Shown here piece by piece: positions 28,631-39,895 of a DNA stretch of 64,000 bases. The notes under the pieces were generated by a model that was not told the origin of the DNA, made no database searches, and was given only the letters and a program-made list of their open reading frames with translations. The number at the start of each line of letters is the position of its first letter. The first letter of the stretch is position 1. The stretch comes from Breviolum minutum Mf 1.05b.01 (lineage: Eukaryota > Sar > Dinophyceae > Suessiales > Symbiodiniaceae): contig DF239340.1 of the NCBI GenBank assembly GCA_000507305.1, forward strand, positions 127,144 to 191,143, read 5' to 3'. The position numbers and the translations under genes were made by a program.

Positions 28631-29147
28631 CTGTTCAGCGATGTCCGATGAATGGTGCGATGGGCGATGGCGTCACCCCCAAAAAAAAGCCTTGGACAAA
28701 AAAAGAAAAAAACATCGTTTTAAGTAGTTGGAGGGGTGGCTGTTCTGAATTTTTCCACAATTTCCCTGAAATAGTCTTGTGAAAGGGGGCAAGAGCCCGA
28801 GGCCGTAAACAACAATCTTGGGAGGATGTCCACAAATCAACGCTTATGAGGGGAAGTTTGCCTTACTGGTGCCTGGAAAGTTCTTGGGAAAACACCCTGG
28901 ATGATTTTCCTGGCAGGTTCACCTACCAAGAATCAGCCATTTTACAAAGGAAAATGATCGAAAATGATCTGAACCAAACCTCCAGGGAATTATGTTCCAG
29001 CCGTTAATCTTCAGGGAGGTATTTTGCAAGTTGCGCCTATTTTCATTTTCTTCAAGGTGAAACATCCAAACACTGATTGTAAAAAATCACCAACTGCATC
29101 ATCAGAGACATCTTAAGAAGCCAGCTAAATCAAACAGCTCTCCAAAC

Positions 29148-29253
29148 TACCCTCCTGGGAACTAACTGTCCCATATCCCCTACCAAAAAAGGTACTTTTG
29201 CTTTTGATGATTTTCCGTTTTTATCCCAGGTGGGATATGTTTTCTCGTTAAAC
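29148..29253. mobile_element. F-like element (F2)
   Basis: ACCCTCCTGGGAACTAACTG and inverted CCAGGTGGGATATG. It lies between the exon at 29254 and a short terminal frame VVWRAV. Confidence 0.55.
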
Positions 29254-29333
29254 CTGAAGGCTACGAAAATTTCACCCATCAAAACTCTTGGGTGCTTCAC
29301 AACGACCCAAGGAGCCTGTAGAAGTCTGAGCGC
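29254..29333 (-). CDS. candidate exon (80 bp)
   Basis: Acceptor CTTGGTTCGCCAG and donor CTTCAG|GTTTAA. Reads ALRLLQAPWVVVKHPRV then LMGEIFVAF. If the adjacent element is spliced (acceptor CCAGGAG|GG) the frame ends R-VVWRAV-stop. Confidence 0.5.
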
Positions 29334-29339
29334 CTGGCG

Positions 29340-29827
29340 AACCAAGGGTGTTGGGAACCAAAAAAAACCTCCAAGTAACAGTGGTCACCAGGATTTGTTA
29401 GATGTTTAGTAGGGTACTTTGTAAACCTAGGACTTCCTAATGGTTCTTTAAAAAAGTTCCTGTTGACTCCGATTTTTTCTGTCGACAGGGCTGGTTCTTG
29501 TCCTATTCCAGCTCTCCCATGAAGTCTACTGAGGGCAAGACTTGTTTGAGAGATTCCAAAGGCTTTGTCTCGTGTGTGGATGTTTTTATCTATCTATTCA
29601 TATAGTGTATGCTTGTTGCTTTATAATATGTGTATACGTATGCGCTTATATGATATTTATATATACAGTATATGTATATATGTATATGTGTGGAGTACGC
29701 GTATATTCACTTGCGCCTACACTTTCCCATACTAGTACAATTACAAATCCACACATGCAATGGCACATACACATGTTGGCATACTTTTCACATCATGGTA
29801 TCCGACTCCATGCTATGCATGTATACA

Positions 29828-29858
<31 letters not shown>

Positions 29859-30130
29859 CATATTCAATGTACACCTTTACCCATTCCCTTAGCAACACAT
29901 AAAAATCCCAAAAACGCATCTCCGAGTCGAAAGCACCCCTGCTTTTAAGCACCTTTCCGTGATCCGACAAATGACTTTTTGTTCTTCCTATCTTCGGATT
30001 CCTCTATTCGCTCTAAGTCTCCAGGAATCATATACACTTAAATATCAATCTATTTGTCAAAGAAAAGAAACATCAAACCATCCCACACAAATCTGGCCCC
30101 ATGATGTTTTTCCTTGGAACACCGGAGAAA
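29340..30130. other. stretch without a supported gene
   Basis: Dominated by TATGTA/TATA microsatellites at 29625-29870. No coding support. Confidence 0.4.
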
Positions 30131-30131
30131 A

Positions 30132-30230
30132 CCTGGTTGGTGGTTTCAACCCATTTGAAAAATATTAGTCAAAATGGATCGTTTCCCCAAAAAGGGTTGA
30201 ACATAAAAAATATTTCAAACCACCACCCAG
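30132..30230. mobile_element. family A element with AAAC target duplication
   Basis: CTGGTTGGTGGTTTCAACCC to TTTCAAACCACCACCCAG, flanked by AAAC on each side. Confidence 0.9.
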
Positions 30231-30526
30231 AAACATATTGTTTCTTCATTTTTGTCATTTCGAGAAAAATATATCAATCTCCCATCGCTGGGCTTTTGTG
30301 GGCCTCCAACTCGTCTGCTGTCAGCTCAATATTGCAGTGAAGCTTCCTTGCCCCGGCGATTGACTTTTCCCAGCGGATTTTTTTGAGCTGAAAAAAAAGA
30401 AGAAAAGTTGGTTATGGCTTGGTTGTTACAGTATTTGATCATGGAGGACTTGCACGAAAAGAATATTCAATTCTTAAGGGTATGCACTTAGAATGTGCTG
30501 ACTCTAGTTAGTTTGATTTTTGTTAG

Positions 30527-30800
30527 TGTTGATCAATTCGTTGCGGAACTGCGGTTAACTGCGAAACTTTCTGAGTATCCTAGAGGTCGAGACGGTGTGA
30601 GTTGTGCTTTCCAGATCCACCGAAAAGGGGGATCCGGCGTCAAGGTGTCAAGTTTGGGTACAACCAAATTCGGTACTGAACATTGGCATTTTGGTGGATG
30701 CCTAAATTCCATCCATAAACTGCGCCCGCAAAGATGGGCAAAGTTGTATCATGAACAAAATCAGTTTTTCATGATGAAAAAAAATATCTGCAAACAATAG
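30527..30800 (+). CDS. strong candidate exon
   Basis: Acceptor GTTTGATTTTTGTTAG. Reads VDQFVAELRLTAKLSEYP, then RGRDGVSCAFQIHRKGG, SSLGTTKFGTEHWHFGG and RPQRWAKLYHEQNQFF to a stop at 30798-30800. About 90 codons. No family recognised. Confidence 0.55.
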
Positions 30801-30981
30801 TATTTTTTGGCAAGTTCCTTCAGTTTGATTCTCACGGGTAAGAAAACAAGACCCCACAAGATTCTTTCTTCCATAGTGAAATGAGTGGCTAAGCCCTGAT
30901 TATACAGATTTGCTGAGACGCTTCTTGTCCAGGAGAATCAGAATGCTTTTCTTTGAAGCATGTAAAAACTGATGTCACTAG

Positions 30982-31006
30982 ATCATCAGCAAAGAATTTG
31001 AGAAAG
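30982..31006 (+). CDS. candidate micro-exon before the 29-bp duplication intron
   Basis: Between ACTAG| and AAAG|GT; reads IISKEFEK. Its 3' end is the left copy of the duplicated 29-mer. Confidence 0.35.
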
Positions 31007-31023
31007 GTCAAAGCCAAACCAAT

Positions 31024-31130
31024 GGGTGTTTCCAAAAATAGGTATACCCCAAAATGGATGGTTTATAATTATAATGGAAAACCCTATTAAAATGGATGAT
31101 TTGGGGGTACCACTATTTTTGGAAACACCC
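31024..31130 (+). mobile_element. family I element flanked by a perfect 29-bp duplication
   Basis: GGGTGTTTCC...GGAAACACCC, 107 bp. The 29 bp at 30995-31023 and 31131-31159 are identical. Each copy holds AAAG|GTC, so GT from the left and AG from the right define intron 31007-31142, whose removal restores the uninterrupted sequence. Confidence 0.8.
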
Positions 31131-31142
31131 AATTTGAGAAAG

Positions 31143-31400
31143 GTCAAAGCCAAACCAATAGTCCTAACCCCGTCCCCGTCCACCCCGGACCCACCCCGTC
31201 CAAACCCACTACCGTCCTTTCGCAGTCTCCGTTCATGAATCGAGCAAAGACTGCTTGGTCATCTGGCTGGAAAGATAGCACTTCCTGTGGGCACCCCACT
31301 GAAAATGGCAGTTTCGACAAAAAGAAAGTGGTTTCGAAACGAAATTTTTTGAGGGCGTATGTCTATCTGTTTGTGTTATTTATTTGTTTATCTAAATATA
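31143..31400 (+). CDS. candidate exon, Pro-rich then basic
   Basis: After AAAG|GT: QSQTNSPNPVPVHPGPTP, then SKPTTVLSQSPFMNRAK and GWKDSTSCGHPTENGSF, KKKVVSKRNFLRAYVYL. Open for more than 80 codons. Minus offers FLKFFADDLVTSVF across the element, which I judge a shadow because that strand has no matching splice pair. Confidence 0.5.
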
Positions 31401-31465
31401 TATATAAGTATATACTATATATATATATACATATATATATATATACATATATATATATACACACC
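31385..31465. repeat. (TA)n tract
   Basis: TATATA/TACATATA microsatellite. Confidence 0.85.
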
Positions 31466-31570
31466 CTGTACCCGGTCTACATCTACAAAAGATGCTCATT
31501 CAACACCTAACCATGGATTTTTGTCCCAGGTTTGAACGATAACATGTCTAGTCATAGCTCTTTCTTGTGT

Positions 31571-31689
31571 TTACCCTCCTTAAAACTAACATATCCCCTG
31601 AAAAGAGGTCGTTTGCCACGACCCCAAAACCCCAAGCAACCAAAATTTTCCAGGGGGGCTGTTTCTGCTGTTTCAGGGGCCGGCTAGTT
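31571..31689. mobile_element. family C element, diverged
   Basis: TACCCTCCTTAAAACTAAC start, CCAGGGGGGCTG..CTGTTTCAGGGGCCGGCTA end. Confidence 0.6.
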
Positions 31690-31797
31690 CGCCAACAAAA
31701 ATCTGGGAAAAGCTGACCCTGTAGGACGTTTTTTTCCCCGACCCTGAGGCCTAAAATGGGTCAAATCTATGGACCAGAAACAAATGCTCCCCGCAAG

Positions 31798-31920
31798 TAT
31801 TGTTGGGTTAGAAATCCCAAGAAACCACTTGGGATGTTTTTGAAACCCTGTAAATAGTGGGAGAAACTACTAACCTCAACTGGTGCGGAAATCCGCCGGA
31901 TTTCTGAACCATCAACCGTA
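31798..31920. mobile_element. family B element
   Basis: GAAATCCCAAGAAACCACTT..., CTACTAACCTCAACTGGTG, TTCTGAACCATCAACCGTA. Confidence 0.75.
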
Positions 31921-32178
31921 TCTTTGAAATGTCAGGTTCAGGGATATTTTCTGTGAGTTCGACTGCGGTTGCCACCCCAAACCCACCCCTGAAAGGATAT
32001 GTGTTCATTGATAATAATGATATCTCTGGACAAATAAGACTATGTCGCAAATTTTCCACAAATCTGGAGATAACCGTGACTGACTTGCCAAAAATCACCA
32101 TCAACCAAACATAAACTCACGGTGGATGACTGACATTGCTGCTGATCCAAGGGACTATACCTTGGATTGTGTAATGTT

Positions 32179-32338
32179 TACTTGGAGGATGGGATCCCAT
32201 GACTTGTAAGTGGTTAGGATCACCCCTATGTATAAGCCATAAATTTCGGCCATTTGGAAGGGGAATAAGCCCATTTAGGGGACTTACGATCACCATGGTT
32301 ATTAACCACTTACAAGTCATGGGATGATCCTCCAAGTA
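32179..32338. mobile_element. family H element, full length
   Basis: TACTTGGAGGATGGGATCCC with inverted end GGGATGATCCTCCAAGTA, TA-flanked. Confidence 0.9.
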
Positions 32339-32572
32339 GTAACTTTCCTATGGCATTCCTATAAACCTTTCATGAAAAATCCACTGATACTGGGAAAGGG
32401 AGGCCACACCCAAACCCCCAAAACCCCCTGAAAATCGGGTCTCGACTCCAAGCAATAAGAACTGCACCGGAACCCCAACACATGAACGGTTGGAACTTGG
32501 AACCCATAAATAAATGGCAGTTTAGGAGATGATGTTCCTTTTTCAAAGGGGTGATGTCCATGTAAACCATCT

Positions 32573-32700
32573 TAGTTTTCCGTTGAATAATTCCTCTTGC
32601 ATCCTCCGGCTTTGGCTGCGCCTGTGGCACTGAGAAGGGAGCCACATTTTGCTCCTGGCCCCAGGCAATCACCAAAACTTGCAAGGCAATTCTTGTCTCA
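32573..32700 (-). CDS. candidate exon, Gln/Pro-rich
   Basis: Acceptor GGTTTTCTTGAG. Reads TRIALQVLVIAWGQEQNV, then APFSVPQAQPKPEDARG and IIQRK. The downstream part runs into an element-like AACTAAGATGG sequence. Confidence 0.5.
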
Positions 32701-33092
32701 AGAAAACCATTTTTTCAGCATCTGTCGTATCGTTTCAAAAAACCTGTACGAATGAAAGATTTCAAGGTGCAGTGATATGTCTCAAAGTGTTTTTCATCAC
32801 GAAAAAATCCTTACATTTGGAGTGAGGTTATCTGAGGTCACTATGCAGCCTCAGTTCAGTCAGATATGATGGAAATATGTGCCTTTTCGTAATGTGATCA
32901 TATTGTGCCAATAGGATTGGGCAATCCGTTTGGAAAGTTTAGGTGGGGCAATGTATATGTGATGCGTGTAATATATTTATATACATATACAGTGTGCATG
33001 TACACATTTCTGCACACAGTTTCAAACATGCTTGTGCAACAAATAATGTTTCTCTCAAGCAAGATGGACACTGATGGAGAGTTTTATGTATA

Positions 33093-33183
33093 CCCTCTAG
33101 GAAACTAGCATATCCGGTTTTAAAGGCCATTTTAAGATGATGTTCTTTTCCCCTGGTGGTATATGTTAGTTCCCTGGAGGGTA
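33093..33183. mobile_element. F2 element
   Basis: ACCCTCTAGGAAACTAGCAT and inverted ATATGTTAGTTCCCTGGAGG. Confidence 0.75.
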
Positions 33184-33341
33184 AGCATACATGGATGTCA
33201 CGTGATACATAGATGCAACCTACAACATGCATAGCCTGTACGCATCTGGTGTATACTTCTGATGAGCAACAACAAAATATACGCATCAAACATGCACGAA
33301 ATGCCCACTTCATTCTTGACAGGCAATGACAAAACACAAAA

Positions 33342-33416
33342 AATCTATCTATCTATCTATCTATCTACCTATCTATCTATCTATCTACCTGCCTATCTAT
33401 CTACCTATCTATCTAC

Positions 33417-33465
<49 letters not shown>

Positions 33466-33466
33466 A
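33342..33466. repeat. (CTAT)n microsatellite
   Basis: CTAT repeats with CTAC and CTGC variants. Confidence 0.97.
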
Positions 33467-33574
33467 ATACTGGGGACCCAAGAATTGAGTAGTTTCCTAT
33501 CAATCAAGAACCACTTCCATCCATCTACATCACACTGTTGTTTCTCCAACCATCTAGCGTAGCTTCGAATCCCA

Positions 33575-33709
33575 ACTTGTGCCGTTCCTCAACTTCAATG
33601 GAACTGTTCTCTGGCAGAACTCGGAAGCCATTCCTTAGACGCATCGCGAACCGCCATCAAATCGCTGTCAAAGTGACCGCTTGGCTTGGGTCATTTTCAA
33701 TTACAAGTA
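33575..33709. CDS. coding-like segment, strand unresolved
   Basis: Plus: ELFSGRTRKPFLRRIANR, donor TACAA|GTAAAG. Minus: DLMAVRDASKEWLPSSAR after a GGTCACTTTGACAG acceptor. Both plausible. Confidence 0.35.
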
Positions 33710-34119
33710 AAGCTCACATGTAAACGGACATTTTTCAGATCTATTCTACCTGGCCTGATCTTCCAACCTTTACGTAGTTCCACGTTCCACATGACAAGTA
33801 ACCCTTCCCAGCCATGGCATTCTCCCCCCCACACGCAACCACCGCATAGTTGTAGTACTGGTACTCGAAGTACTACAGTAATAGTACTACTAGTTCTGGA
33901 TAATGTAGGAACTGCGAAAACAACGGCCACCACCACAAAAAAAAATGAGGAGAATTGCAAATGGGTGCCGGGGACTGACCCCTTTATATCTGTAAAGATA
34001 TTCATATATATATAATATATAATATGTATATATATATATACATAAGACATACCTTTTGAAAATCATATTCAATGTTTCATACCCTAGATGGCCCTACACC
34101 GTAAGTGACTACACCCCCG

Positions 34120-34194
34120 GTTGTCAAATAATGGCGGCTTCAAGGGGCCCAATAAAAATGATAGGGCCGGATGGAAAAGGTGGTGTCCTCCGGC
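34120..34194 (+). CDS. possible exon
   Basis: Plus frame MAASRGPIKMIGPDGKGG then VLRL, donor GGCTT|GTAAAT. No acceptor identified. Confidence 0.35.
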
Positions 34195-34269
34195 TTGTAA
34201 ATATGGAACCATGTTTGGTATCTATCTTAGATTTCTAGGGTGTACATCTTCAAAATACTCCATGTTCTC

Positions 34270-34460
34270 CCAAACCCTTGAGTTTTGATTCGTTTGATGA
34301 AATTTACCGCTTTCCCTTGGAGGAAACGTGTCTCTTGTCCCGCTTTCGGAAAAAAGTCAAACCTCTGGGGGTTGAAAATTCAAGCCTTGCTAGCTCTTGG
34401 ATGCGAATCTAGTGGCTCTGTTTCCCCCAATACAAAGGGATCGAGCCACGAAAAAAACCC
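34270..34460. CDS. weak coding-like segment
   Basis: Plus KIQALLALGCESSGSVSP; minus DPFVLGETEPLDSHPRAS then stop. Strand unresolved. Confidence 0.25.
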
Positions 34461-34461
34461 T

Positions 34462-34570
34462 TACAGTAATTGAAAAGTAGATGGCACAGGTGTCTACATA
34501 TTGGTTTATTTTTGGACCCTTTACTAACCTAATTTTTGGTATCTGTGCCATCTATTTCGACCTTAAGGTA
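34462..34570. mobile_element. family K element
   Basis: ACAGTAATTGAAAAGTAGATGG and GTGCCATCTATTTCGACC, inverted ends. Confidence 0.75.
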
Positions 34571-34710
34571 CTACTTTCCAGTGAATCCTGGCTGTTTAAT
34601 GACGGGATCCTTATAACGGTTTATGAAATAATCCCCATATAACTCGGTAGTTGGAAAACGCCCCTATATAACCTAAACAATAAGGGGCTCTTTTCTCATT
34701 GCTCAAGTTG
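34571..34710. mobile_element. family E element, abutting family K
   Basis: CCAGTGAATCCTGGCTGTTT, GACGGGATCC, CCCCATATAACTCGG, TTCTCATTGCTCAAG. Confidence 0.8.
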
Positions 34711-35180
34711 AAGTTCGCCAAACATTCTAACCAAGCCAATGTGAGCCCCTGCCGGCACAAAAAATTATGAGACTCTCCCCCAAAACAACCAACTAAAATG
34801 GCACCAGCCAGGTTGTCAAAGTCCCAAAAAGCAAGCAAACAAAATCTTACAAACACCTTTGTTTTCATGGGTTACGTTTAATTTCAGGGAGGCGTTAACA
34901 TTTGACTTTTTGGGAACCAAAGATCAAAGAACCATAGGGTTAGGTGAGTGATGATCAGTCATGAACAACCGATGATAGCTGAGGTGACATCAAATACATA
35001 TGTATATATATAATGTATATATATATATACATGTACGTATGTATCTGGCCTCGCCAACCCTTCCTTGTTGGAAAACAAATGTTGTTGGTCATTGGTACTC
35101 CGTGGCAAAGCTATGTTGGTAGATTCAATTTAAAAAAATTGCCTGTTCCATTATGAGATGAAAAAATAACAAGTACATCA

Positions 35181-35570
35181 CACTCCCTAAAACTAACATA
35201 GCCGCTGAAAATAGGTCATCCCAAAAAGGCAACTAGTCTTCCAACCATTCATTTTCTGGTGCTTTTGCTGTTAGTTTCAGGGAGGGTACCCAACTGAAAT
35301 CCTGATTGGTGGATCACAGCCACCCCTTTAAAGTATATTCAAATTGGATAAATTTTCCCAATCAGTGGGGTAAAACATCACCTAGTACCCTCCCTGAAAA
35401 TAAGGCCATCCCCAAAACTTAAGCTTCCAAAAAACACATTGATTTTCAGGGGTCATCTTACTGTTACCCTCCCTGAAACAAACATGGCACCTGACATTAG
35501 ACCCCTGGAAAAGGAGATTTGAAATTGGAAACCATCATTTTTAGGGGCTATGTTAGTTTCAGGGAGGGTA
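35181..35570. mobile_element. cluster of three family C elements
   Basis: Copies at 35,181-35,287, about 35,385-35,463 and 35,465-35,570, each starting ACCCTCCCTGAAA- or ACTCCCTAAAACTAAC. The first and third keep the inverted end TTAGTTTCAGGGAGGGTA; the middle copy ends TTTCAGGGGTCATCTTACTG, without it. Spacing is under 100 bp. Confidence 0.8.
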
Positions 35571-35599
35571 GTTTTCAGGGATTGATAAAAGTATCCTCC

Positions 35600-35990
35600 T
35601 TCGAAAAACCGGGTTATCCTCTCATACCTTCAGTCTTTATTATCAAACAGGTTTTTTTCCTGGGAACCTACCCTTGGGAACTCGATATGATACCTTGGGT
35701 TGTCCCCCCCAGTAACAGTTACCACCAGGACTATTCTATTTTTGGTATCCCACCACGCTTGCATCCTGAGAGGGGGAACAACCCAAAGGATACCCCCATT
35801 CCATATTGGACTCACCGTCCAACGTCCAACGGACCCCATCCCTCTAGGCGTTCCCCACGCGACCACCACCTCGCCATCCTCACACTCCGCGGCACGCTCC
35901 GCACGCTCCGCGGCCTGCGCAAAACAAAAAACAAAAGGGAGTGAAATGCGGATGAAATATCGATTTATCGGGTTATCTTCGTATCTATTC
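35600..35990. other. stretch with both strands open, no supported gene
   Basis: Minus open frame at 35630-35992 and plus open frame at 35700-36158; the latter is carried by the microsatellite. No splice pair found. Confidence 0.3.
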
Positions 35991-36025
35991 ACCTATCGAA
36001 ACTTATTTGTCTATCTGTCTACCTC

Positions 36026-36062
36026 TCTAGCTCTCTACCTGTCCATCGACCTATCTATCGAC

Positions 36063-36151
<89 letters not shown>

Positions 36152-36166
36152 CGTCTAGCTATCTAT
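36026..36166. repeat. (CTAT)n microsatellite
   Basis: Pure CTAT over most of 36060-36150, degenerate before. Confidence 0.97.
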
Positions 36167-36618
36167 TACCTATCCATTTGACATATGTAAAATATGTAAT
36201 GTAGAAGCATGTGAAATGATTGGTAGACCACTTAAACCATCCAAATTCCTCAGTCCGTAAATTGCGAGGTAGGTTTTCTTGACAGGTATATACCGTATAT
36301 ACCTAGACGTTGGCCCTACTTAAAATGAACAGATTCTTGTTTGACTGCTGGTGGGTCGCAGGTACCCTCAACCCATACCTTTTTTAGAGTCCGACTGAAC
36401 GTATAAATTTAGAAAAGCACGTCTTGAAACAAAGAGATTGAATTTGACATAGCATGGGAAATAGCAGTAGAATACAAAGTAAAGTCATGTACTAAGAATC
36501 ATGCGTTACTGTAGGTGAGCCATGGGTTTGGCATGCTGCTTCATAAAAATAATCAATCCTGGAAATCACTCTATGAAAGGCATCATTGGTCAGGGAGTTG
36601 ATCTTGTGCCTGAAAGTT

Positions 36619-36681
<63 letters not shown>
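36619..36681. repeat. (AAC)n microsatellite
   Basis: Twenty or so AAC units; plus frame gives poly-Asn (ESYNNN), as at the left window edge. Confidence 0.97.
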
Positions 36682-36938
36682 CTTGTCACGTCTTCCCAAC
36701 AATCAACAACCTTCTCATGAAGTTCATTTCCATCAGAAAGTTTTAAGGGAAGGAATCTGGATCTACAGAGAAAAAAAACATGGGTTGCTTTTTCCACCAT
36801 GGAATCCCCGACCGACGGAACCAGGAACGGCGGAAAGAAAAGGGAAGTTTTGGAAACACCGACAAGAACGTGGAACTTGAAGAAATGACAAAAGAAAAAA
36901 ATACCTACAGCAACATATGGTCGGGAGGTTCGAGAAGT

Positions 36939-37001
36939 CGTCACCACCACCACCACCACCACCACCGCCACCAGCAGCAGCAGCAGCAGCAGCAGCATCA
37001 G

Positions 37002-37060
<59 letters not shown>

Positions 37061-37062
37061 CC
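36939..37062. repeat. (CAC)n(CAG)n(CAT)n compound microsatellite, possibly coding
   Basis: Plus frame: KNVELEEMTKEKNTYSN, then His, Gln and His runs. Minus frame: poly-Asp, poly-Ala, poly-Gly, then DDFSNLPTICC before GTATTT. Either may be a coding homopolymer tract. Confidence 0.9.
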
Positions 37063-37440
37063 AATGGTTCCATTCATCGCTCCTCAAAAAAAAAACTTAC
37101 AGTAAAAAATACCTAGACCCTCCGTTTGGGTGTCAAATTTCAGCCTCAACCGGTCTGTTTTTGGTGGTTTTTTGGGGCTCAAATTTCAGACCCTTGGAGG
37201 ATTCAGGTAGATCTCTGTCTTTTTTCATCATATAGGTTTCAACATCCTATTCTAAATGTTGTTTTTGTTGTTCGTTGCTTTATTCCGGAAAAAAAAAGTT
37301 GGGTTAGAAATTTTATCCTCTGGTAAACTTAACAGAGCTGTCTGGAATATTCCTATATTAATCTTCAAAAATCCATCTTCAGTCATGGTCCATTAGCTGT
37401 TCCACCGGTCGTGGATTCGTGGGATTCGCCGAATCTGCCT

Positions 37441-37605
37441 GAGCCACGAAAAAAAACCTCTGGCGTTCCATTGAATCCTGGTTGTTTAATAGGAAACCTT
37501 AGAATATAATGTTTCATTATAATCCCTATACAACTGGGCAGTAGAATCCCCCCAGATACCCGGATTTCAACCCCGGGGCCCTTTTTTCATGGAGCAACCT
37601 GAGCT
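37441..37605. mobile_element. family E element
   Basis: GAGCCACGAAAAAAAAC, CCATTGAATCCTGGTTG, CAACTGGGCAG, TTTTTTCATGGAGC. Confidence 0.8.
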
Positions 37606-37942
37606 CGGCTATGAATGGAAGTGGTCGAAGCAGTTGATGGCCTCGGTCGGCGGCCGAAATTAAGTGACTCTTGGAGCTGGTTTTGACTGAATGAAATGGA
37701 TCTACTTCCCATGTTCTTTCTTAAAAAAACATCCCCACGGATTGGCAAAAATGTGTTGGTTTCACAGTTTCACATAGACTTTCTGAAAGTTCCTTGGTTT
37801 TTGAAGATGGATTGAGGTGTTTTTGAAAAGGTTTTTGACGGAAAATATACCTCGTCAAGGGCGTTGTGGTTCAAACGCCCCTTTTAAAAGGTGCCAATTT
37901 AAGAGTTGAAAGATTCTTTGGGAAAAAAAAGTGTCACCAAAA

Positions 37943-38045
37943 CTAGTTGGTGGTTTCAACCAATCTGAAAAATATTAGTCAAATTGGATCATTTCCCCAA
38001 GGTTTCGGGGTGAAAATTCAAAAAATATGTGGGTTGCCACCAGCC
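37943..38045. mobile_element. family A element with AAAA flanks
   Basis: CTAGTTGGTGGTTTCAACC..., GGTTTCGGGGTGAAAATTC, TTGCCACCAGCCCG. Confidence 0.75.
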
Positions 38046-38660
38046 CGAAAAAAAAAATGCCACCAACGTAAAATCCCCACACAAAAAAAAAAGTTTTTGG
38101 TACAGGAGCTTGTGCTGCGGTTTTGGGATCCCTTTTCTGGAGAGGCAGGCATTGATCATTTTTCACAGGTCTCCAGCAACTTGAAATGTCGAGCATACTC
38201 GGTTGGTGTTTGGTTTTTGGAATCGTACAACGGAATCTTACAGCGCAACTGTTGTAACTGGGTGTCCCTCTGTGAGACTACCATCAGTCACTTGGTGCTT
38301 CATTGGTTTTTTGATGATTTGTTGTGGATGGTCAACTTGTGAAAGGGTGGCTAAGTTGGTTTTTTGGGAGCCCCCTATGGAAAGTCCGGCTGGACGACCT
38401 GTAACGATTCACCACCCTGAAGACTGAGGGAGTACAAGGATTCTCCCATCACATCATGTCTTGGAACTCGGCTACCTCACTATCCCGAAACCTGTCGTTC
38501 AAGAATAGTGCAACCCCCCAAAAAAGACACGTGCAACTTCCCCAACAAGAATCGACCACTCTTAGCAAAAAAAAACACCAAGACATCAGTCATCCCACTC
38601 CTCACCAAAAGGGTGAGTCGTATCTTTAAGAGATTCTTATGGGAATAGTATTCGAAGCTT
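38046..38660. other. stretch with weak coding signals
   Basis: Plus frame KFLVQELVLRFWDPFSG near 38095 and SVRLPSVTWCFIGFLM near 38270 lack splice pairs. Confidence 0.25.
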
Positions 38661-38662
38661 AC

Positions 38663-38820
38663 CATAAGGGGGTTCCCATTCTTGCAAGGGTCCCTGAAAT
38701 TTCCCACTGAAAACCCGAGATGCCACGGTGGGAAACCCATTCGATCCGCGGTTTCTCAAAACCCTTCGGCGAAAACCGCGGAAAAGTTCCTTCCCTCGCG
38801 GAGCGGCTGACATTTGAACA
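38663..38820 (-). CDS. strong candidate exon (158 bp)
   Basis: Acceptor CGCCGCCATTTTTTTCAG and donor TTATG|GTAAGC are among the best in the window. Reads CSNVSRSAREGTFPRFSP, then KGFEKPRIEWVSHRGIS and GFQWEISGTLARMGTPL. No family recognised. Confidence 0.65.
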
Positions 38821-38829
38821 CTGAAAAAA

Positions 38830-39470
38830 ATGGCGGCGGAAAAACCGTCGAAAGGGAGTCATCGAGTGATGATGATGCATGGATGATGTAACAAGGGATT
38901 TTTGGGGGTGAATATAAACCACATTCACAAAGAGCACAAAAAGGGGGTGAAAAAGCACACAGCACAACGCAACACAACATGAATTGCAATGGATTGGACA
39001 ACTTTTCTGTGATTCAATGGTGCTTGACGTTGGCAAAAGTAGTTCACATGACCCTTCTGCACTTGATGCTTGCAAAATTACACTAGCGTTTTTCATGGCG
39101 TTCCTACAAACATCATGAAACTACAACGAGTAAGATATAGTAAGATCAACTAGCCCCTGCAACTTCCACAAACCTCATGTTGTCTGACATCCTTTTAATG
39201 TTTTTTTGTGAAGAAACACTCAGCAGCTCCCAAAAAAAAGGTCCGAAAAACCTTTCGTCCTGGCATTTCGGACGCCATTTTTGTTTTGGCGCCGCATTTT
39301 AGCAGATCTTCAAAAGTCGATTGAAATTTGTGGGAGTTTTTTCGGCAAATTCCGGTCTGGATGAACTTTGAGCAGATTTTGCTGCAATTCGTCCTGTTGT
39401 GTTCGACATTGCTTTATCATAGTATGCACAGTTTATGTATATATTGACAGTAATATGTTTATGCACATAA
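38830..39470. other. stretch without a supported gene
   Basis: A plus frame KTVERESSSDDDAW ends at GTAACA (38,887) and is a weak exon candidate. The rest is A+T-rich. Confidence 0.3.
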
Positions 39471-39895
39471 AACATACATACATACATACATTACATTACA
39501 TTACATTACATTACATTACATTACATTACATTACATTACATTACATTACATTACATTACATTACATTACATTACATTACATTACATTACATTACATTACA
39601 TTACATTACATTACATTACATTACATTACATTACATTACATTACATTACATTACATTACATTACATTACATTACATTACATTACATTACATTACATTACA
39701 TTACATTACATTACATTACATTACATTACATTACATTACATTACATTACATTACATTACATTACATTACATTACATTTACATTACATTACATTTACATTT
39801 ACATTTACATTTACATTTACATTTACATTTACATTTACATTTACATTACATTACATTACATTGCATTACATTACATTACATACATACATACATAT
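39471..39895. repeat. (ACATT)n pentanucleotide satellite with hexamer block
   Basis: About 290 bp of pure TTACA units, then (TTTACA)n, then TTACA again and TACA/TATA. The 189-codon open frame over it is a repeat artefact. Confidence 0.98.

Noticed and set aside
27902..28651. 249-codon plus-strand open frame, the longest ATG-started frame in the window
   Set aside because: Composition is poor and it is antisense to two minus exons with strong splice sites and natural composition (28,081-28,212; 28,549-28,630).
30986..31183. FLKFFADDLVTSVF on minus, resembling the FADD motif of reverse transcriptases
   Set aside because: No other reverse-transcriptase motif nearby; the strand lacks splice sites consistent with the 29-bp duplication, while the plus frame fits.
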